From: Arthrobacter sp. zg-Y820
GTDB lineage: Bacteria > Actinomycetota > Actinomycetes > Actinomycetales > Micrococcaceae
Direction of reading: 5' to 3'
NCBI RefSeq assembly: GCF_030142155.1
Contig: NZ_CP126247.1
Span: 2,852,001-2,916,000, forward strand
DNA: 64,000 nucleotides
In this document: one piece after another, positions 18,722 to 27,837 of the stretch
Numbering within the stretch: the stretch's first letter is position 1
Layout: every line of letters starts with the position of its first letter
Notes under the pieces: model-generated
Seen by the model: the letters and a program-made list of their open reading frames with translations, nothing else
Told to the model about the DNA's origin: nothing
Database searches by the model: none
Position numbers and translations under genes: made by a program

Positions 18722-20110
18722 TTGGGTCAGGACAATCACAACGGCAAATCCCCGCAGGAGCGGGATGAGCCTTACGGCTCCCGGCCGGAGCAGGCCGACG
18801 GCGAGGGCAGCCGCGACGCCGCAGCCGACCAAGGTGGCGGCGAGGCTGCCAGTGACGGACGGAACGCAGGCACCGGTCCGCCGCCGCCTCCCGGAGCCTC
18901 TCCCGGCCCGCTGCAGCCTCCTTACGGCCAGCCGAATCCGCAGCAGCCGGTGCCCCCGCCGTCGTCCCAGCCGTGGGGCCACCCCGCAGCACCCCGAAAC
19001 CCCTGGGAGCAGCGGGGCCAGCAGTGGGCCGCTCCGGGGTTTCCTCAACCCGGCCAACCCGGCCAGCCCGCCCAGCCCGGCCAACCCGCCCAGCCCTGGG
19101 GTTCCCCCGGCTTTCCCCAGCAAGGCGGCTGGTCGCCTCCGCCAAAGCCCGGCGTCATTCCGCTGCGGCCGCTGGGTTTGGGCGAACTGCTGGACGGCGC
19201 CTTCCAGGCCTGCCGCCGGAACGCCGCGGCAACCTTCGGCACGGCACTGCTCATTCAGGCCGTAATCTCCCTCCTGACGCTGCTGTTGGCCCGCGGGCTC
19301 CTGTCCCCGGACACCTTCAGCGCGGATTTTGACGCCGCCCAGGGAGCAATTGGCTCGACGCTGACCTCGGGAACCCTTCTGCTCATAGCCTCGGTCGCCG
19401 GGGTCCTGCTCTTGCAGGGAGTGCTCGTCATACCCGTGGCGCGGTCCATCCTGAACCTCAAAACGGGCTTCGCCCAGACCTGGAAGCTCAGCCGCAAACG
19501 GCTCCTGCCGCTGGCCGGACTGGGGGCCCTGCTGCTGCTGATGATGATTGTCGGTGCAGTGGCCTTCTCCGTCGGTCTTGCCGCGATCCTGGCAGCGCTG
19601 GGACCGGCTGGCATCCCCGTGCTCATCCTCGGCATCCTGGCCCTGGTCGCCGTCACTGTCTGGCTGGGCGTGAAGCTTTCCCTGGCTCCGGCGGCCCTGG
19701 TCCTGGAACCCGCCGGAGTCTTCGCATCGCTGGGCCGTTCCTGGCAGCTGACGCGACGCAATTTCTGGCGCAGCTTCGGCATCCTGGCGCTGACCGCCCT
19801 GCTGGTGAGCATTGTTTCCTCGGTGATCAGCACCCCGATCGTCTTTCTTTTGAGTCTCATCGGCGCGTTTGGCAGCGGCGGTGAACCCGGGCCGGAGGCT
19901 ACGGCGGCACTGGTTGCCGTCAATCTGGCCGTCACCGCTTTTTTCGGTGCCATCGGATATGCCTTCCAAGCGGCCGTCACCTCGCTCCTGTACGTTGACC
20001 TGCGCATCCGCCGCGAGGGCTTCGACATCACGCTGATGAAAGACCAGGAACTGGTCGGCACCGCCGATGCGGATCTGGTGCCCGGCCGGAACCGGAGCGC
20101 CGGGTTGTGA
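18722..20110 (+). CDS. Multi-pass membrane protein with Pro/Gln-rich N-terminus (glycerophosphodiesterase membrane-domain-like)
   Basis: A 462-residue protein from a TTG start (MGQDNHNGKSPQERDEPYGS), with AGGGG eight bases upstream and a TATAGT -10-like hexamer at 18681. Residues 1-145 are disordered and Pro/Gln/Gly-rich, with PGQPGQPAQPGQPAQP repeats. About six transmembrane helices follow, with the conserved-looking IPLRPLGLGELLDGAFQACR just before them and LEPAGVFASLGRSWQLTRRN between them. This matches actinobacterial proteins described as glycerophosphoryl diester phosphodiesterase membrane-domain proteins; no catalytic domain is present. It is the first gene of the DUF4129-DUF4350-MoxR-DUF58 operon, overlapping the next gene by GTGA. 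Confidence 0.75.
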   Translation: MGQDNHNGKSPQERDEPYGSRPEQADGEGSRDAAADQGGGEAASDGRNAGTGPPPPPGASPGPLQPPYGQPNPQQPVPPPSSQPWGHPAAPRNPWEQRGQQWAAPGFPQPGQPGQPAQPGQPAQPWGSPGFPQQGGWSPPPKPGVIPLRPLGLGELLDGAFQACRRNAAATFGTALLIQAVISLLTLLLARGLLSPDTFSADFDAAQGAIGSTLTSGTLLLIASVAGVLLLQGVLVIPVARSILNLKTGFAQTWKLSRKRLLPLAGLGALLLLMMIVGAVAFSVGLAAILAALGPAGIPVLILGILALVAVTVWLGVKLSLAPAALVLEPAGVFASLGRSWQLTRRNFWRSFGILALTALLVSIVSSVISTPIVFLLSLIGAFGSGGEPGPEATAALVAVNLAVTAFFGAIGYAFQAAVTSLLYVDLRIRREGFDITLMKDQELVGTADADLVPGRNRSAGL

Positions 20111-20778
20111 CGCCCCTGCTGTCCGCGCACCCGACGGCAGATGTTCCGGTTCTTCCGGATGATCTGCAGGGGCGCGATTGGGCCGAGCAGGAACTCTCCC
20201 GGTCCGTCTATCAGGAGGCCAAGCCGAGCCTGCTCGACCGGTTCTGGCAATGGGTGCGGGAGTTCTTCTCAGATCTCCTCGACGGCATCACCGGTGTTGA
20301 CCCCTCTCTCGGTGTGTTGCTGCTGGCCGTCGGCGCGGCCGCGGTGCTGGCCGTGGCCATTGTGCTGGTGCGCCCGCGCTTGAACGCCCGCAGCCGCAGG
20401 GAACTCTTCGATGCCGAGGAAACCCGGGTCGCGGTGGACCACCGCAGGCTGTCAGAGGAGGCCGCCGCCCGCGGTGAGTGGGACACGGCGCTGGCTGAAC
20501 GGCTGCGCGCCGTGATCCGGTCTGCTGAAGAACGCGTCATCCTTGAGCCGCGGGCCGGCCGCACCGCGGCGGAGGCAGGGCACGAGCTCGCCCTTGCCTT
20601 CCCGGCGGCGGCTCCCGACATCCGATGGCTGGCACGGCGGTTTGACGAGGTCCGGTACGGGCATCTTCGCGCCACTGCCGCCGATTCCGAGCAGGCCGCA
20701 GCCCTGGACCGACTGTTGGAAGGCTCTGCTCCCCGCACTCCGGCCACAGTTCCCGCAGCACTGGCGGTGCCGCGGTGA
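20107..20778 (+). CDS. DUF4129 domain membrane protein
   Basis: 223 residues from a GTG that overlaps the previous stop (GTGA). One transmembrane helix (about 68-88, LGVLLLAVGAAAVLAVAIVL) is preceded by an extracytoplasmic segment with PSLLDRFWQWVREFFSDLLD. It is followed by a cytoplasmic DUF4129 domain containing EEAAARGEWDTALAERLRAV, AGHELALAFPAAAPDIRWLA and DEVRYGHLRATAADSEQAAA. DUF4129 proteins accompany MoxR and DUF58 in many actinobacteria. Their biochemical role is unknown; a scaffold for a MoxR-vWA complex is an inference. Confidence 0.85.
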   Translation: MTPLLSAHPTADVPVLPDDLQGRDWAEQELSRSVYQEAKPSLLDRFWQWVREFFSDLLDGITGVDPSLGVLLLAVGAAAVLAVAIVLVRPRLNARSRRELFDAEETRVAVDHRRLSEEAAARGEWDTALAERLRAVIRSAEERVILEPRAGRTAAEAGHELALAFPAAAPDIRWLARRFDEVRYGHLRATAADSEQAAALDRLLEGSAPRTPATVPAALAVPR

Positions 20779-21980
20779 CCGCTTCCGGAACAGCCTCAGC
20801 AACTCCGCCGCAGGCCGCAGCTCCGTCCGGCATCCGGGGCGGGCTGCGGGCGCGCCTGCATGCCTGGCGGCTGTGGATCATCCTGGCCCTGGTGCTGTGC
20901 CTGGTTGTCATCCTGGGTATCCTGGCCGGCTCGGAAACCGACGAGACCGCACTCTCCCCCGCAAGTGCCGCCCCGGACGGGGCCATGGCCGCAGCCCGGA
21001 TCCTGGACGAGCAGGGGGTGGAAGTCCTCCGCCCCGGGTCCCTTGACGAGGCACAGGCACTCCTCCGGGACAAGCGCTCAGACACCACGCTGTTGCTCAT
21101 CGATCCCGACAACTTTCTTAACGCGGACCAGCTGGCCGAGCTGGACGGGATAGCCAAGCGGCAGGTTCTGGTGGAGCCCTCCTTTGAACAGCTGGGCGCG
21201 TTGGCCCCGGGCATCCGCTCCGCCGGCCTGCTTCCTGAAAACAGCGGCGACTCCGCCCTCAGCGCTGACTGCGATGTGCCCGACGCCGCGGCCGCGGAGA
21301 GCATCGATGCCGGCGGTCTTGCCTACCGGGCGCCGGTTGTCTGCTTTCCTGCCCCGGGAGGCCCCGACTCCGGGGGTGCCTACGCCGCTGACGACGACGG
21401 CGCCGTCGTCGTTCTGGGCAACGCCGCAGTGCTCGCCAATGAGACGCTCGCGAGCCGCGGCAACGCCGCACTAACGCTGCGCACACTGGGTTCCACCGGC
21501 ACACTCGTCTGGTACCAGCCGACGGCTGCAGACATTTCCGCCCCTGATTTGCCCGTCGATCCGCGGGCCCTGTTGCCCGAGTGGGTGAATCCGCTGCTGC
21601 TGTGGCTGCTGGTGGTGGCCGGCCTGGCGATGTTCTGGCGCGGACGCCGCCTGGGACCGCTGGCCGCAGAACCGCTGCCGGTGGTGGTACGGTCCGCAGA
21701 GACAGCTGAAGGCCGTGCCCGGCTTTACCAGGACGGACGGGCCTCGGACCGTGCGGCGGCGACGCTTCGTGCCGCGGCACTGACGCGCCTTGCTGCCCGC
21801 CTGCGGCTGGGCCCGCAGAGCACCGCCGACATGGTGGTGCGGGCGGCAGCGCACGCCACCGGCCGTTCGGTGGACGACGTCGACCGGTTGCTGAACCGCC
21901 CGCTGCCTGGCGGCGATGCGGAACTCGTGCAATGGTCCCAGGATTTGCAAGCCCTAGAGGAAGAGGTCACCGCATCATGA
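20775..21980 (+). CDS. DUF4350 domain membrane protein
   Basis: 401 residues from a GTG again overlapping the upstream stop. A transmembrane helix (about 36-57, LWIILALVLCLVVILGILAG) is followed by an extracytoplasmic DUF4350 domain with a GATase1/BatA-like fold (DGAMAAARILDEQGVEVLRP, TLLLIDPDNFL and VVLGNAAVLANE). A second helix lies near 272-290 (NPLLLWLLVVAGLAMFWRG), and the cytoplasmic tail has the RLYQDGRASDRAAATLRAAA segment. The layout is typical of the partner encoded beside MoxR and DUF58. No enzymatic residues are evident. Confidence 0.85.
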   Translation: MTASGTASATPPQAAAPSGIRGGLRARLHAWRLWIILALVLCLVVILGILAGSETDETALSPASAAPDGAMAAARILDEQGVEVLRPGSLDEAQALLRDKRSDTTLLLIDPDNFLNADQLAELDGIAKRQVLVEPSFEQLGALAPGIRSAGLLPENSGDSALSADCDVPDAAAAESIDAGGLAYRAPVVCFPAPGGPDSGGAYAADDDGAVVVLGNAAVLANETLASRGNAALTLRTLGSTGTLVWYQPTAADISAPDLPVDPRALLPEWVNPLLLWLLVVAGLAMFWRGRRLGPLAAEPLPVVVRSAETAEGRARLYQDGRASDRAAATLRAAALTRLAARLRLGPQSTADMVVRAAAHATGRSVDDVDRLLNRPLPGGDAELVQWSQDLQALEEEVTAS

Positions 21981-23053
21981 GCCAGCAGTACCAGCCACAG
22001 GCAGCACCCGGCCCGGTTCCGCGCCCGGCGGAGTCCGCGGACCCCTTCGTCCCCGTTCCTGCCGGCGCGCCGAACCCTGCCGGCCTTGGCGGACAGGGCC
22101 GGGCAGACCCTGTCCGCCAGGCGCTGCTCGATGTCCGGATGGAGGTCGCCAAGGCCGTGGTTGGACAGGACGCTGCCGTGACCGGGCTGATCATTGCGCT
22201 GCTGGTGCGGGGTCATGTCCTGCTCGAGGGTGTTCCCGGCGTCGCCAAGACGCTGCTGGTGCGGAGCCTCTCTGCGGCTCTGGACCTGGATACCAAGCGC
22301 GTGCAGTTCACCCCCGACCTGATGCCCGGAGACGTCACCGGATCGCTGATCTATGACGGACGCACCTCCGAGTTCTCCTTCCGGGAGGGTCCGGTTTTCA
22401 CCAACATCCTGCTGGCCGACGAAATCAACCGCACGCCTCCGAAGACGCAGGCCTCGCTGCTGGAAGCCATGGAGGAACGCCAGGTTTCCGTTGACGGCGT
22501 GTCGCGGCTGCTGCCCGATCCCTTCATGGTGGCTGCCACCTCCAACCCGGTGGAATACGAAGGAACGTATTCGCTGCCCGAAGCCCAGCTGGACCGGTTC
22601 CTGTTGAAACTCACACTGGATCTGCCCGGCCGCAACGAGGAGATCGAAATCATCCGCCGGCACAGCAGCGGATTCGATCCGCGGAACCTGGCCGCAGCGG
22701 GAGTCCGCGCCGTGGCCACCGCCGCTGACCTTGAAAAGGCCCGGCAGGCAGTGTCCAGGGTGGCAGTGTCCCCGGAGGTCCTCGGCTACATCGTGGATCT
22801 GGTCCGCGCCACCCGGGCGGCGCCGTCGTTCCAGCTCGGGGTCTCTCCCCGCGGCGCGACGGCGCTGCTCAACACCTCGCGCGCCTGGGCATGGCTCTCC
22901 GGCCGCGCGTTTGTGACACCGGACGACGTCAAAGCGCTGACACTGCCCGCGCTGCGGCACCGGGTCTCGCTGCGCCCCGAAGCCCAGATGGACGGCGTGA
23001 ACGCGGACGACGTGCTGGGCAGCATCCTGGCCACCGTCCCGGTACCCCGCTAG
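21977..23053 (+). CDS. MoxR family AAA+ ATPase
   Basis: Start ATG 21977 (MSQQYQPQAAPGPVPRPAES) overlaps the DUF4350 stop by four bases. The 358-residue protein has a Pro-rich leader and an AAA+ core: Walker A LLEGVPGVAKTLLV (about residues 75-90), Walker B ILLADEINRTPPKTQASLLE, sensor 1 VAATSNPVE, and the typical MoxR LPEAQLDRFLLKL. A lid domain follows. MoxR ATPases act as chaperones for vWA-domain proteins such as the DUF58 protein encoded next. The position is equivalent to moxR2 (Rv3692) in mycobacteria. Confidence 0.94.
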   Translation: MSQQYQPQAAPGPVPRPAESADPFVPVPAGAPNPAGLGGQGRADPVRQALLDVRMEVAKAVVGQDAAVTGLIIALLVRGHVLLEGVPGVAKTLLVRSLSAALDLDTKRVQFTPDLMPGDVTGSLIYDGRTSEFSFREGPVFTNILLADEINRTPPKTQASLLEAMEERQVSVDGVSRLLPDPFMVAATSNPVEYEGTYSLPEAQLDRFLLKLTLDLPGRNEEIEIIRRHSSGFDPRNLAAAGVRAVATAADLEKARQAVSRVAVSPEVLGYIVDLVRATRAAPSFQLGVSPRGATALLNTSRAWAWLSGRAFVTPDDVKALTLPALRHRVSLRPEAQMDGVNADDVLGSILATVPVPR

Positions 23054-23065
23054 GACGCGGAAGCG

Positions 23066-24358
23066 ATGGCAATTTCCGGCCGGCTGGTCCTCCTTGCCGC
23101 AGCAGGTGCCGTGCTGGTCCTGCTGTTTCCCGGCTCGGGTGCAATCTGGCTGTGGGTGCTGCTCCTGTCCGCTGCAGTCGCCGCGGACCTGCTAACGGCC
23201 GCCTCGCCCCGCGCCCTGACCCTGACGCGCACCGTTCCGGCCGGGGTGCGCCTGACCGAGCCCGCCCCCGCGGTGCTGACCGTCCGCAACACCGGCGGGC
23301 GCGCCCTGCGCGGCAGCTTTCGGGACGGCTGGCAGCCCTCCGCCGGCGCCCGCAACCCCGTGCAGCGGCTGCGGATTCCGGCCGGAGAAGCCCGGAGGTT
23401 CGAGGTGCAGCTGATGCCGGAGCGGCGGGGCGAACTGCACAGCAAATGCGTCACGGTCCGCAGTTTCGGTCCGCTCGGCCTGGCGGCACGCCAGCGCACG
23501 CTGCAGAGCCCGGCCGTCCTGCTGGTGCTGCCGCCCTTCCATGCCAAGCGCCACCTTCCGTCAAAGCTGCGGCGGCTGCGGGAACTGGACGGCAACGCCT
23601 CGGTCCAGCTGCGGGGAGCCGGAACGGAATTCGATTCGCTGCGCGACTACGTGCGCGGCGACGACGTCCGGTCCATTGACTGGCGCGCCACCGCCCGCCG
23701 GCGGGACACCGTGGTGCGCACCTGGCGTCCGGAGCGCGACCGGCGGGTGGTGCTGCTCCTGGACACGTCCCGCACTTCAGCGGCACGGATAGCGGATGAG
23801 CCGCGCCTGGACACCGGGATCGAGGCCGCCCTGCTGCTGGCCATGCTGGCCCACGGCGGAGCGGACCGGGTGGACTTCCTGGCCTTCGACCGGCGGATCC
23901 GCGCCCGCGTGCAGTCCGGTGCCCGGGGCAATCTCCTGAACCGGCTCGTCACGGCCGTGGCACCGCTGGAAGCCGAGCTGATCGAAGCTGACTTCACCCT
24001 GGTGCCCGGAGCCGTCCAGTCGGTTTCCACCCGCCGTTCCCTGGTGGTGCTCATCACCGCACTGGACTCCGGCGCCATCGAAGAAGGCCTGTTGCCGGTG
24101 CTGCCGCAGCTGCTGGACAAGCACGTGGTGGTGATTGCCTCGGTGCGCGACCCCGAGCTGGAGGAACTGCGCCGGCAGCGCACCACCGCCACCGAGACCT
24201 TCCGTGCGGCGGCGGCGGAACGCGCCCTGCTGGACCGGGCGGCGGTAACCGCACAGCTGCGGTCAATGGGCGCGGAAGTCGTTGACGAGACGCCTCATGA
24301 ACTGCCGCCCAAGCTCGCCGACCTCTACATCCGGCTCAAGGCCACGGGCAGATTGTAG
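23066..24358 (+). CDS. DUF58 domain protein (vWA-like, MoxR partner)
   Basis: 430 residues from ATG 23066, 12 bases after moxR. Two hydrophobic helices at the N-terminus (about 5-45) are followed by an Ig-like region. The DUF58 signature reads GAGTEFDSLRDYVRGDDVRS and then IDWRATARR. The vWA-like part contains VVLLLDTSRTSA, a near-MIDAS DxSxS/T motif, and LLAMLAHGGADRVDFLAFDR. These proteins are membrane-anchored partners of MoxR. Function is not established in actinobacteria; envelope or secretion-related quality control is an inference. Confidence 0.9.
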   Translation: MAISGRLVLLAAAGAVLVLLFPGSGAIWLWVLLLSAAVAADLLTAASPRALTLTRTVPAGVRLTEPAPAVLTVRNTGGRALRGSFRDGWQPSAGARNPVQRLRIPAGEARRFEVQLMPERRGELHSKCVTVRSFGPLGLAARQRTLQSPAVLLVLPPFHAKRHLPSKLRRLRELDGNASVQLRGAGTEFDSLRDYVRGDDVRSIDWRATARRRDTVVRTWRPERDRRVVLLLDTSRTSAARIADEPRLDTGIEAALLLAMLAHGGADRVDFLAFDRRIRARVQSGARGNLLNRLVTAVAPLEAELIEADFTLVPGAVQSVSTRRSLVVLITALDSGAIEEGLLPVLPQLLDKHVVVIASVRDPELEELRRQRTTATETFRAAAAERALLDRAAVTAQLRSMGAEVVDETPHELPPKLADLYIRLKATGRL

Positions 24359-24363
24359 GAACC

Positions 24364-25077
24364 ATGGACAGCTTCCCGGCACCGCCACCCGCATCCAGCG
24401 GCGAGGATTCCATCTACCGCCGGGTCCTGGGACCTGACTTTGAGCGGCTGCAGCCGCAGCTGCAGGAGTATTTCTCCGGCACCCCGGGCTCGGGGATCTG
24501 CGGCGAAGGCACCGGTGTTTTCGAAACCGCCGGCTGTCCCCGCGCCTGGCTGCGCCCGCTGCTGGCGCTGATTCCGGTGTCGAACGCGTTCTTTCCCGAC
24601 TACGGAACACAGATCCCGTTCAGCATCCGCAATTATCCGCACCTGGATCCGTGGGGCCGCCCCTCCCTGACGGCGGTGCGGACGTTCCGCTTTCCCCGCG
24701 GGGAGCGGATTTTCGAGGACACCACCAGCCTGACCGGACCCGGTGAGCTGACTGATTATCTGGGCCGGAAACGGAACCTCGCCACTAACCTGGTGCTGTC
24801 AGTGACCGAGGAGGGCCATCTGCTGATGGACTCCCCCGGCAGCCGCCTCTTCCTGGGCCCGCTGCGGCTGCCGCTTCCGGCCTTCGCCGCCGCTGATGCG
24901 CACGTGGAGCAGTGGTACGACGCCGCCGCCGGAACCTTCCGGATTAGCACCCGCGTAGTGCAGCGGCAGGCGGGAACGGTCTTCGTGTACGACGGCAGCT
25001 TCACGTACGGCCCCCGGGACTGGAACGGCACGCTTCCCGCCGATGCCGTTCCTGCCCGCTGGGAGCGGCGGCGCTGA
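24364..25077 (+). CDS. DUF4166 domain protein
   Basis: 237 residues from ATG 24364, with TAGGAACC just upstream overlapping the DUF58 stop region. Sequence features are EDSIYRRVLGPDFERLQPQL at the start and YFSGTPGSGICGEGTGVFET. Later come FPRGERIFEDTTSL and LGPLRLPLPAFAAADAHVEQ. The pattern fits DUF4166, which in some species is fused to saccharopine-dehydrogenase-like domains. No function is known. It closes the DUF4129-MoxR-DUF58 operon and is convergent with the MetE-like gene; no clear terminator hairpin is seen in the 25-base gap. Confidence 0.8.
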   Translation: MDSFPAPPPASSGEDSIYRRVLGPDFERLQPQLQEYFSGTPGSGICGEGTGVFETAGCPRAWLRPLLALIPVSNAFFPDYGTQIPFSIRNYPHLDPWGRPSLTAVRTFRFPRGERIFEDTTSLTGPGELTDYLGRKRNLATNLVLSVTEEGHLLMDSPGSRLFLGPLRLPLPAFAAADAHVEQWYDAAAGTFRISTRVVQRQAGTVFVYDGSFTYGPRDWNGTLPADAVPARWERRR

Positions 25078-25102
25078 ACCGGCCCGGCCTGCGGCCCGCG
25101 GC

Positions 25103-26224
25103 TTAGCCTTCGGCCGCGACCTGGGTCAGGGCCTCGGCCGCCTGCGTGAGCCGGGCCAGGACCTTGCGGGCCGCCGACGGCGACGCGTCCGCCAGGTCAG
25201 CTGCCGGCGTCAGGCGCAGCGCGGGCAGCGACCCGGCGCCCAGGCCGATCTTGGTCCAGGGCCGCAGCACGTCATCGACCAATGCCGTCACCTGCCGCGG
25301 TTCCGCGGTGTTCGCCGGGACCGGCAGGATGCCCAGCCAGATGCTTTTTCCGGCTTCCACGGCCTCGGCCAGAGCTTCCCAGTCGGCTCCGGTCAGGCCG
25401 GCGGCCGGCAGTGCCGCGCCCTGCGCGCCGGCTCCGAGGGCCAGTGCGAACGGGGACTGCGCACCGGCGCGCAGGGCTCCGGAACGGGCAGCCTCCGGCA
25501 GCTTCAGCACCGTCTGGGAAGCTCCGGCGTCGGACAGGGCCGAGATGATCTGGTGCCAGGCCTGCGACACTTCGGTGGAGGACACCGAACGCAGGGTGCG
25601 GTAGCCGCTGGCCGTGGGAATGGTTCCGCCCAGCACATCGGCAATCTCCGGCTCGTCGAGCTGAACGATGATGTCCGCGCCGGGTGAAGCCTCACGGGCA
25701 CGCGAGACAAAGCCCGCCGCCCCGGCGGTCAGCGACTGCAGCAGCTCGCGCCGGGCGCCGGCGTCGGACAGTGCCCGCTCGCCGTTGTGCAGATGGAGCC
25801 CCGCGGCCAGGGACAGCGGTCCGCGCAGGGAAATCTTCAGCGAAGGAGCGGGGCTGTCCTCTGCGCCGACGACGTCGGCCAGGGCGTTGAGGTCCTGGCC
25901 GAGCAGGGAAACGGCCCGCCGGTGGTCCTTGCCGGGCCGGGGCACCAGACGCCAACCGTGCGGCTGGACGTCCACTGCCAGGTCCACCAGCAGGGCAGCG
26001 GTCCGGCCCAGCGCGTCGGCGCCGGGGCCTCGCGCGGGCAGCTCCACCAGGAACGGCAGGTGCGGGGCTCCGAGCTCGCCGCGGATAATCCGGGTGGCTT
26101 CCAACGGGTCGGTGCCGGGCCAGGATCCCAGGGCAGTGGCCGTGACAGTCGTGGAAGCTTCCTGCTTGGATGACTGCTCTGATGCCTGCCGGGCCGGTTC
26201 CTGCGCTCTAGAGTCCTGCTGCAT
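25103..26224 (-). CDS. Methionine synthase (MetE-like) C-terminal-domain homologue
   Basis: 373 residues from ATG 26224. The region TALGSWPGTDPLEATRIIRG and LPFLVELPARGPGADALGRT marks the start of a MetE/UROD-type TIM barrel of actinobacterial Rv3015c-like proteins. DIIVQLDEPEIADVLGGTIP corresponds to the barrel strand that carries the conserved Asp-Glu-Pro. The cysteine and histidine zinc ligands of true MetE are not evident in this short protein, so methionine synthesis is doubtful. Its start lies 17 bases inside the chorismate mutase gene, so the two are coupled. It is the last gene of the desulfurase-mnmA side of the minus-strand group. Confidence 0.75.
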   Translation of the reverse strand: MQQDSRAQEPARQASEQSSKQEASTTVTATALGSWPGTDPLEATRIIRGELGAPHLPFLVELPARGPGADALGRTAALLVDLAVDVQPHGWRLVPRPGKDHRRAVSLLGQDLNALADVVGAEDSPAPSLKISLRGPLSLAAGLHLHNGERALSDAGARRELLQSLTAGAAGFVSRAREASPGADIIVQLDEPEIADVLGGTIPTASGYRTLRSVSSTEVSQAWHQIISALSDAGASQTVLKLPEAARSGALRAGAQSPFALALGAGAQGAALPAAGLTGADWEALAEAVEAGKSIWLGILPVPANTAEPRQVTALVDDVLRPWTKIGLGAGSLPALRLTPAADLADASPSAARKVLARLTQAAEALTQVAAEG

Positions 26225-26588
26225 TGCTGTTGCCGCCGTTGTGGTTGTCGGAGATCGCCTGATGATGCCGGATGACCTCGCTGATGATGAAATTCAGGAA
26301 CTTTTCGGCAAACGCCGGGTCCAGGTGCGCGTCCTCGGCGAGGCGGCGCAGCCGGGTGATCTGCGCGGCTTCACGGCCGGGGTCCCCTGCCGGCAGGCGG
26401 TGTTCGGCCTTGAGGAAGCCCACCCGCTGCGTGGCCTTGAACCGTTCGGCCAGCAGGTAGACCAGCGTGGCGTCGATGTTGTCAATGCTGCTGCGCACCG
26501 CCAGCAGTTCCTGCATGACGTCATCGGAGACTTTCCCGGAGAGGGAACTGGCCGTGGGATCAAACTCGTCTGCGGGAGTATCAGTCAT
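26208..26588 (-). CDS. Chorismate mutase (AroQ class)
   Basis: A 126-residue all-helical protein (ATG 26588). The core ELLAVRSSIDNIDATLVYLL-AERF with KATQRVGFLKAEHRLPAGDP matches AroQ mutases, which convert chorismate to prephenate for Phe/Tyr synthesis. The catalytic Arg of helix 1 (LAVRSSIDNID) and the Lys of VGFLKAEH are present. C-terminal helix: FAEKFLNFIISEVIRHHQAI. No signal peptide, so it is cytoplasmic; actinobacterial short AroQ enzymes often depend on DAHP synthase for full activity. It follows mnmA by about 95 bases on the same strand, with a hairpin between. Confidence 0.9.
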   Translation of the reverse strand: MTDTPADEFDPTASSLSGKVSDDVMQELLAVRSSIDNIDATLVYLLAERFKATQRVGFLKAEHRLPAGDPGREAAQITRLRRLAEDAHLDPAFAEKFLNFIISEVIRHHQAISDNHNGGNSNAAGL

Positions 26589-26632
26589 GGGTCCAGTCTA
26601 GGGTCCGGCCGCCGGCAGGAGAGCGCACGTTA

Positions 26633-26660
26633 CGCCGCCCGCCCGGTGGGACGGGCGGCG
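26633..26660. terminator. GC-rich hairpin after mnmA
   Basis: CGCCGCCCG (26633-26641) pairs with CGGGCGGCG (26652-26660) across a ten-base loop. It lies 23 bases beyond the mnmA stop on the minus strand. No T-run follows, so termination may be partial. Confidence 0.55.
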
Positions 26661-26682
26661 CGTCACCAGCCCCGCGAGTGCG

Positions 26683-27837
26683 TCAGGAGACCGCCGCCGG
26701 ATCCCATTCCAGCGAACGGGCCTTGTCGATCGTGGCCTGCCCCAGCACCCGCGTCCCCTGGTAAACGACCATGGACTGGCCGGGGGCGACGCCGCGCATC
26801 GGCTCGTTCAGCCGGACCACCAGCTCTTCGCGGATGCCGCCGTCCGCCTCTTCGGAAACCACGTCCTCCATCCAGCCGCGGGCCGCCACGGGGTCGCCGT
26901 GCGCCCGGACCTGGACCATGCAGTCGAATTCGGTGCGGGCAGCGATCTCGGGGATCGGCAGGCCGGCCCAGGAAATCTTGATGCCGCGCATCTGGTCGAT
27001 GTTCAGCAGCTTCTCCGGTCCGACAATGACCTTGTTTTCCTTGGGCCGGATCTCGAGCACGAAGCGGGGCTTGCCGTCGTCGGCCGGGCGGCCCAGCTTC
27101 AGGCCCTTGCGCTGGCCGACGGTGAAGGCGTTGGCTCCGGGATGGGTGCCGATCTTCTCGCCGGAAGCATCGACGATGTCGCCCTCGGACAAGTCGATGC
27201 GCTCTTCGAGCCAGCCGCGGGTGTCGCCGTCGGGGATGAAGCAAATGTCGTGGCTGTCGGGCTTGTTCGCCACGGACAGGCCGCGCCGCTCGGCTTCGGC
27301 CCGCACCTCGGCCTTGGACGGGGTGTCCGCGAGCGGGAACATGGAGTGCTTGAGCTGTTCATGGGTCAGCACGCCGAGGACGTAGGACTGGTCCTTGGCC
27401 CAATCCGCGGCGCGGTGCAGCTCCGGGTTTCCGTCGGCGTCGGTGAGCACCTTCGCGTAGTGGCCGGTGCAGACGGCGTCGAACCCGAGGGCGAGCGCCT
27501 TTTCCAGCAGCGCGGCGAACTTGATCCGCTCGTTGCAGCGCATGCAGGGGTTCGGGGTGCGGCCGGCGGCGTATTCGGCGATGAAATCATCAACCACGTC
27601 CTCCTTGAACCGCTCCGAGAAGTCCCAGACGTAGTACGGGATGCCCAGAATGTCGCATGCCCGCCAGGCATCGCGGGAATCTTCAATGGTGCAGCAGCCC
27701 CGGCTGCCGGTGCGCAGCGTTCCGGGCATGCGTGAAAGCGCCAGGTGGACGCCGACGACGTCGTGCCCGGCTTCCACTGCCCGTGCTGCGGCTACCGCGG
27801 AGTCGACTCCGCCGCTCATTGCTGCCAAAACCTTCAT
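26683..27837 (-). CDS. mnmA: tRNA 2-thiouridine(34) synthase MnmA
   Basis: 384 residues from ATG 27837. The PP-loop motif [20 protein letters not shown] binds ATP. The catalytic cysteines appear in [16 protein letters not shown] and in the [20 protein letters not shown] region, and the C-terminal beta-barrel is present. MnmA uses persulfide sulfur to thiolate U34 of Lys, Glu and Gln tRNAs. The gene overlaps the cysteine desulfurase stop by four bases, so sulfur donor and acceptor enzyme are co-produced. The order desulfurase-mnmA matches Rv3025c-Rv3024c. Confidence 0.96.
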   Translation of the reverse strand: MKVLAAMSGGVDSAVAAARAVEAGHDVVGVHLALSRMPGTLRTGSRGCCTIEDSRDAWRACDILGIPYYVWDFSERFKEDVVDDFIAEYAAGRTPNPCMRCNERIKFAALLEKALALGFDAVCTGHYAKVLTDADGNPELHRAADWAKDQSYVLGVLTHEQLKHSMFPLADTPSKAEVRAEAERRGLSVANKPDSHDICFIPDGDTRGWLEERIDLSEGDIVDASGEKIGTHPGANAFTVGQRKGLKLGRPADDGKPRFVLEIRPKENKVIVGPEKLLNIDQMRGIKISWAGLPIPEIAARTEFDCMVQVRAHGDPVAARGWMEDVVSEEADGGIREELVVRLNEPMRGVAPGQSMVVYQGTRVLGQATIDKARSLEWDPAAVS

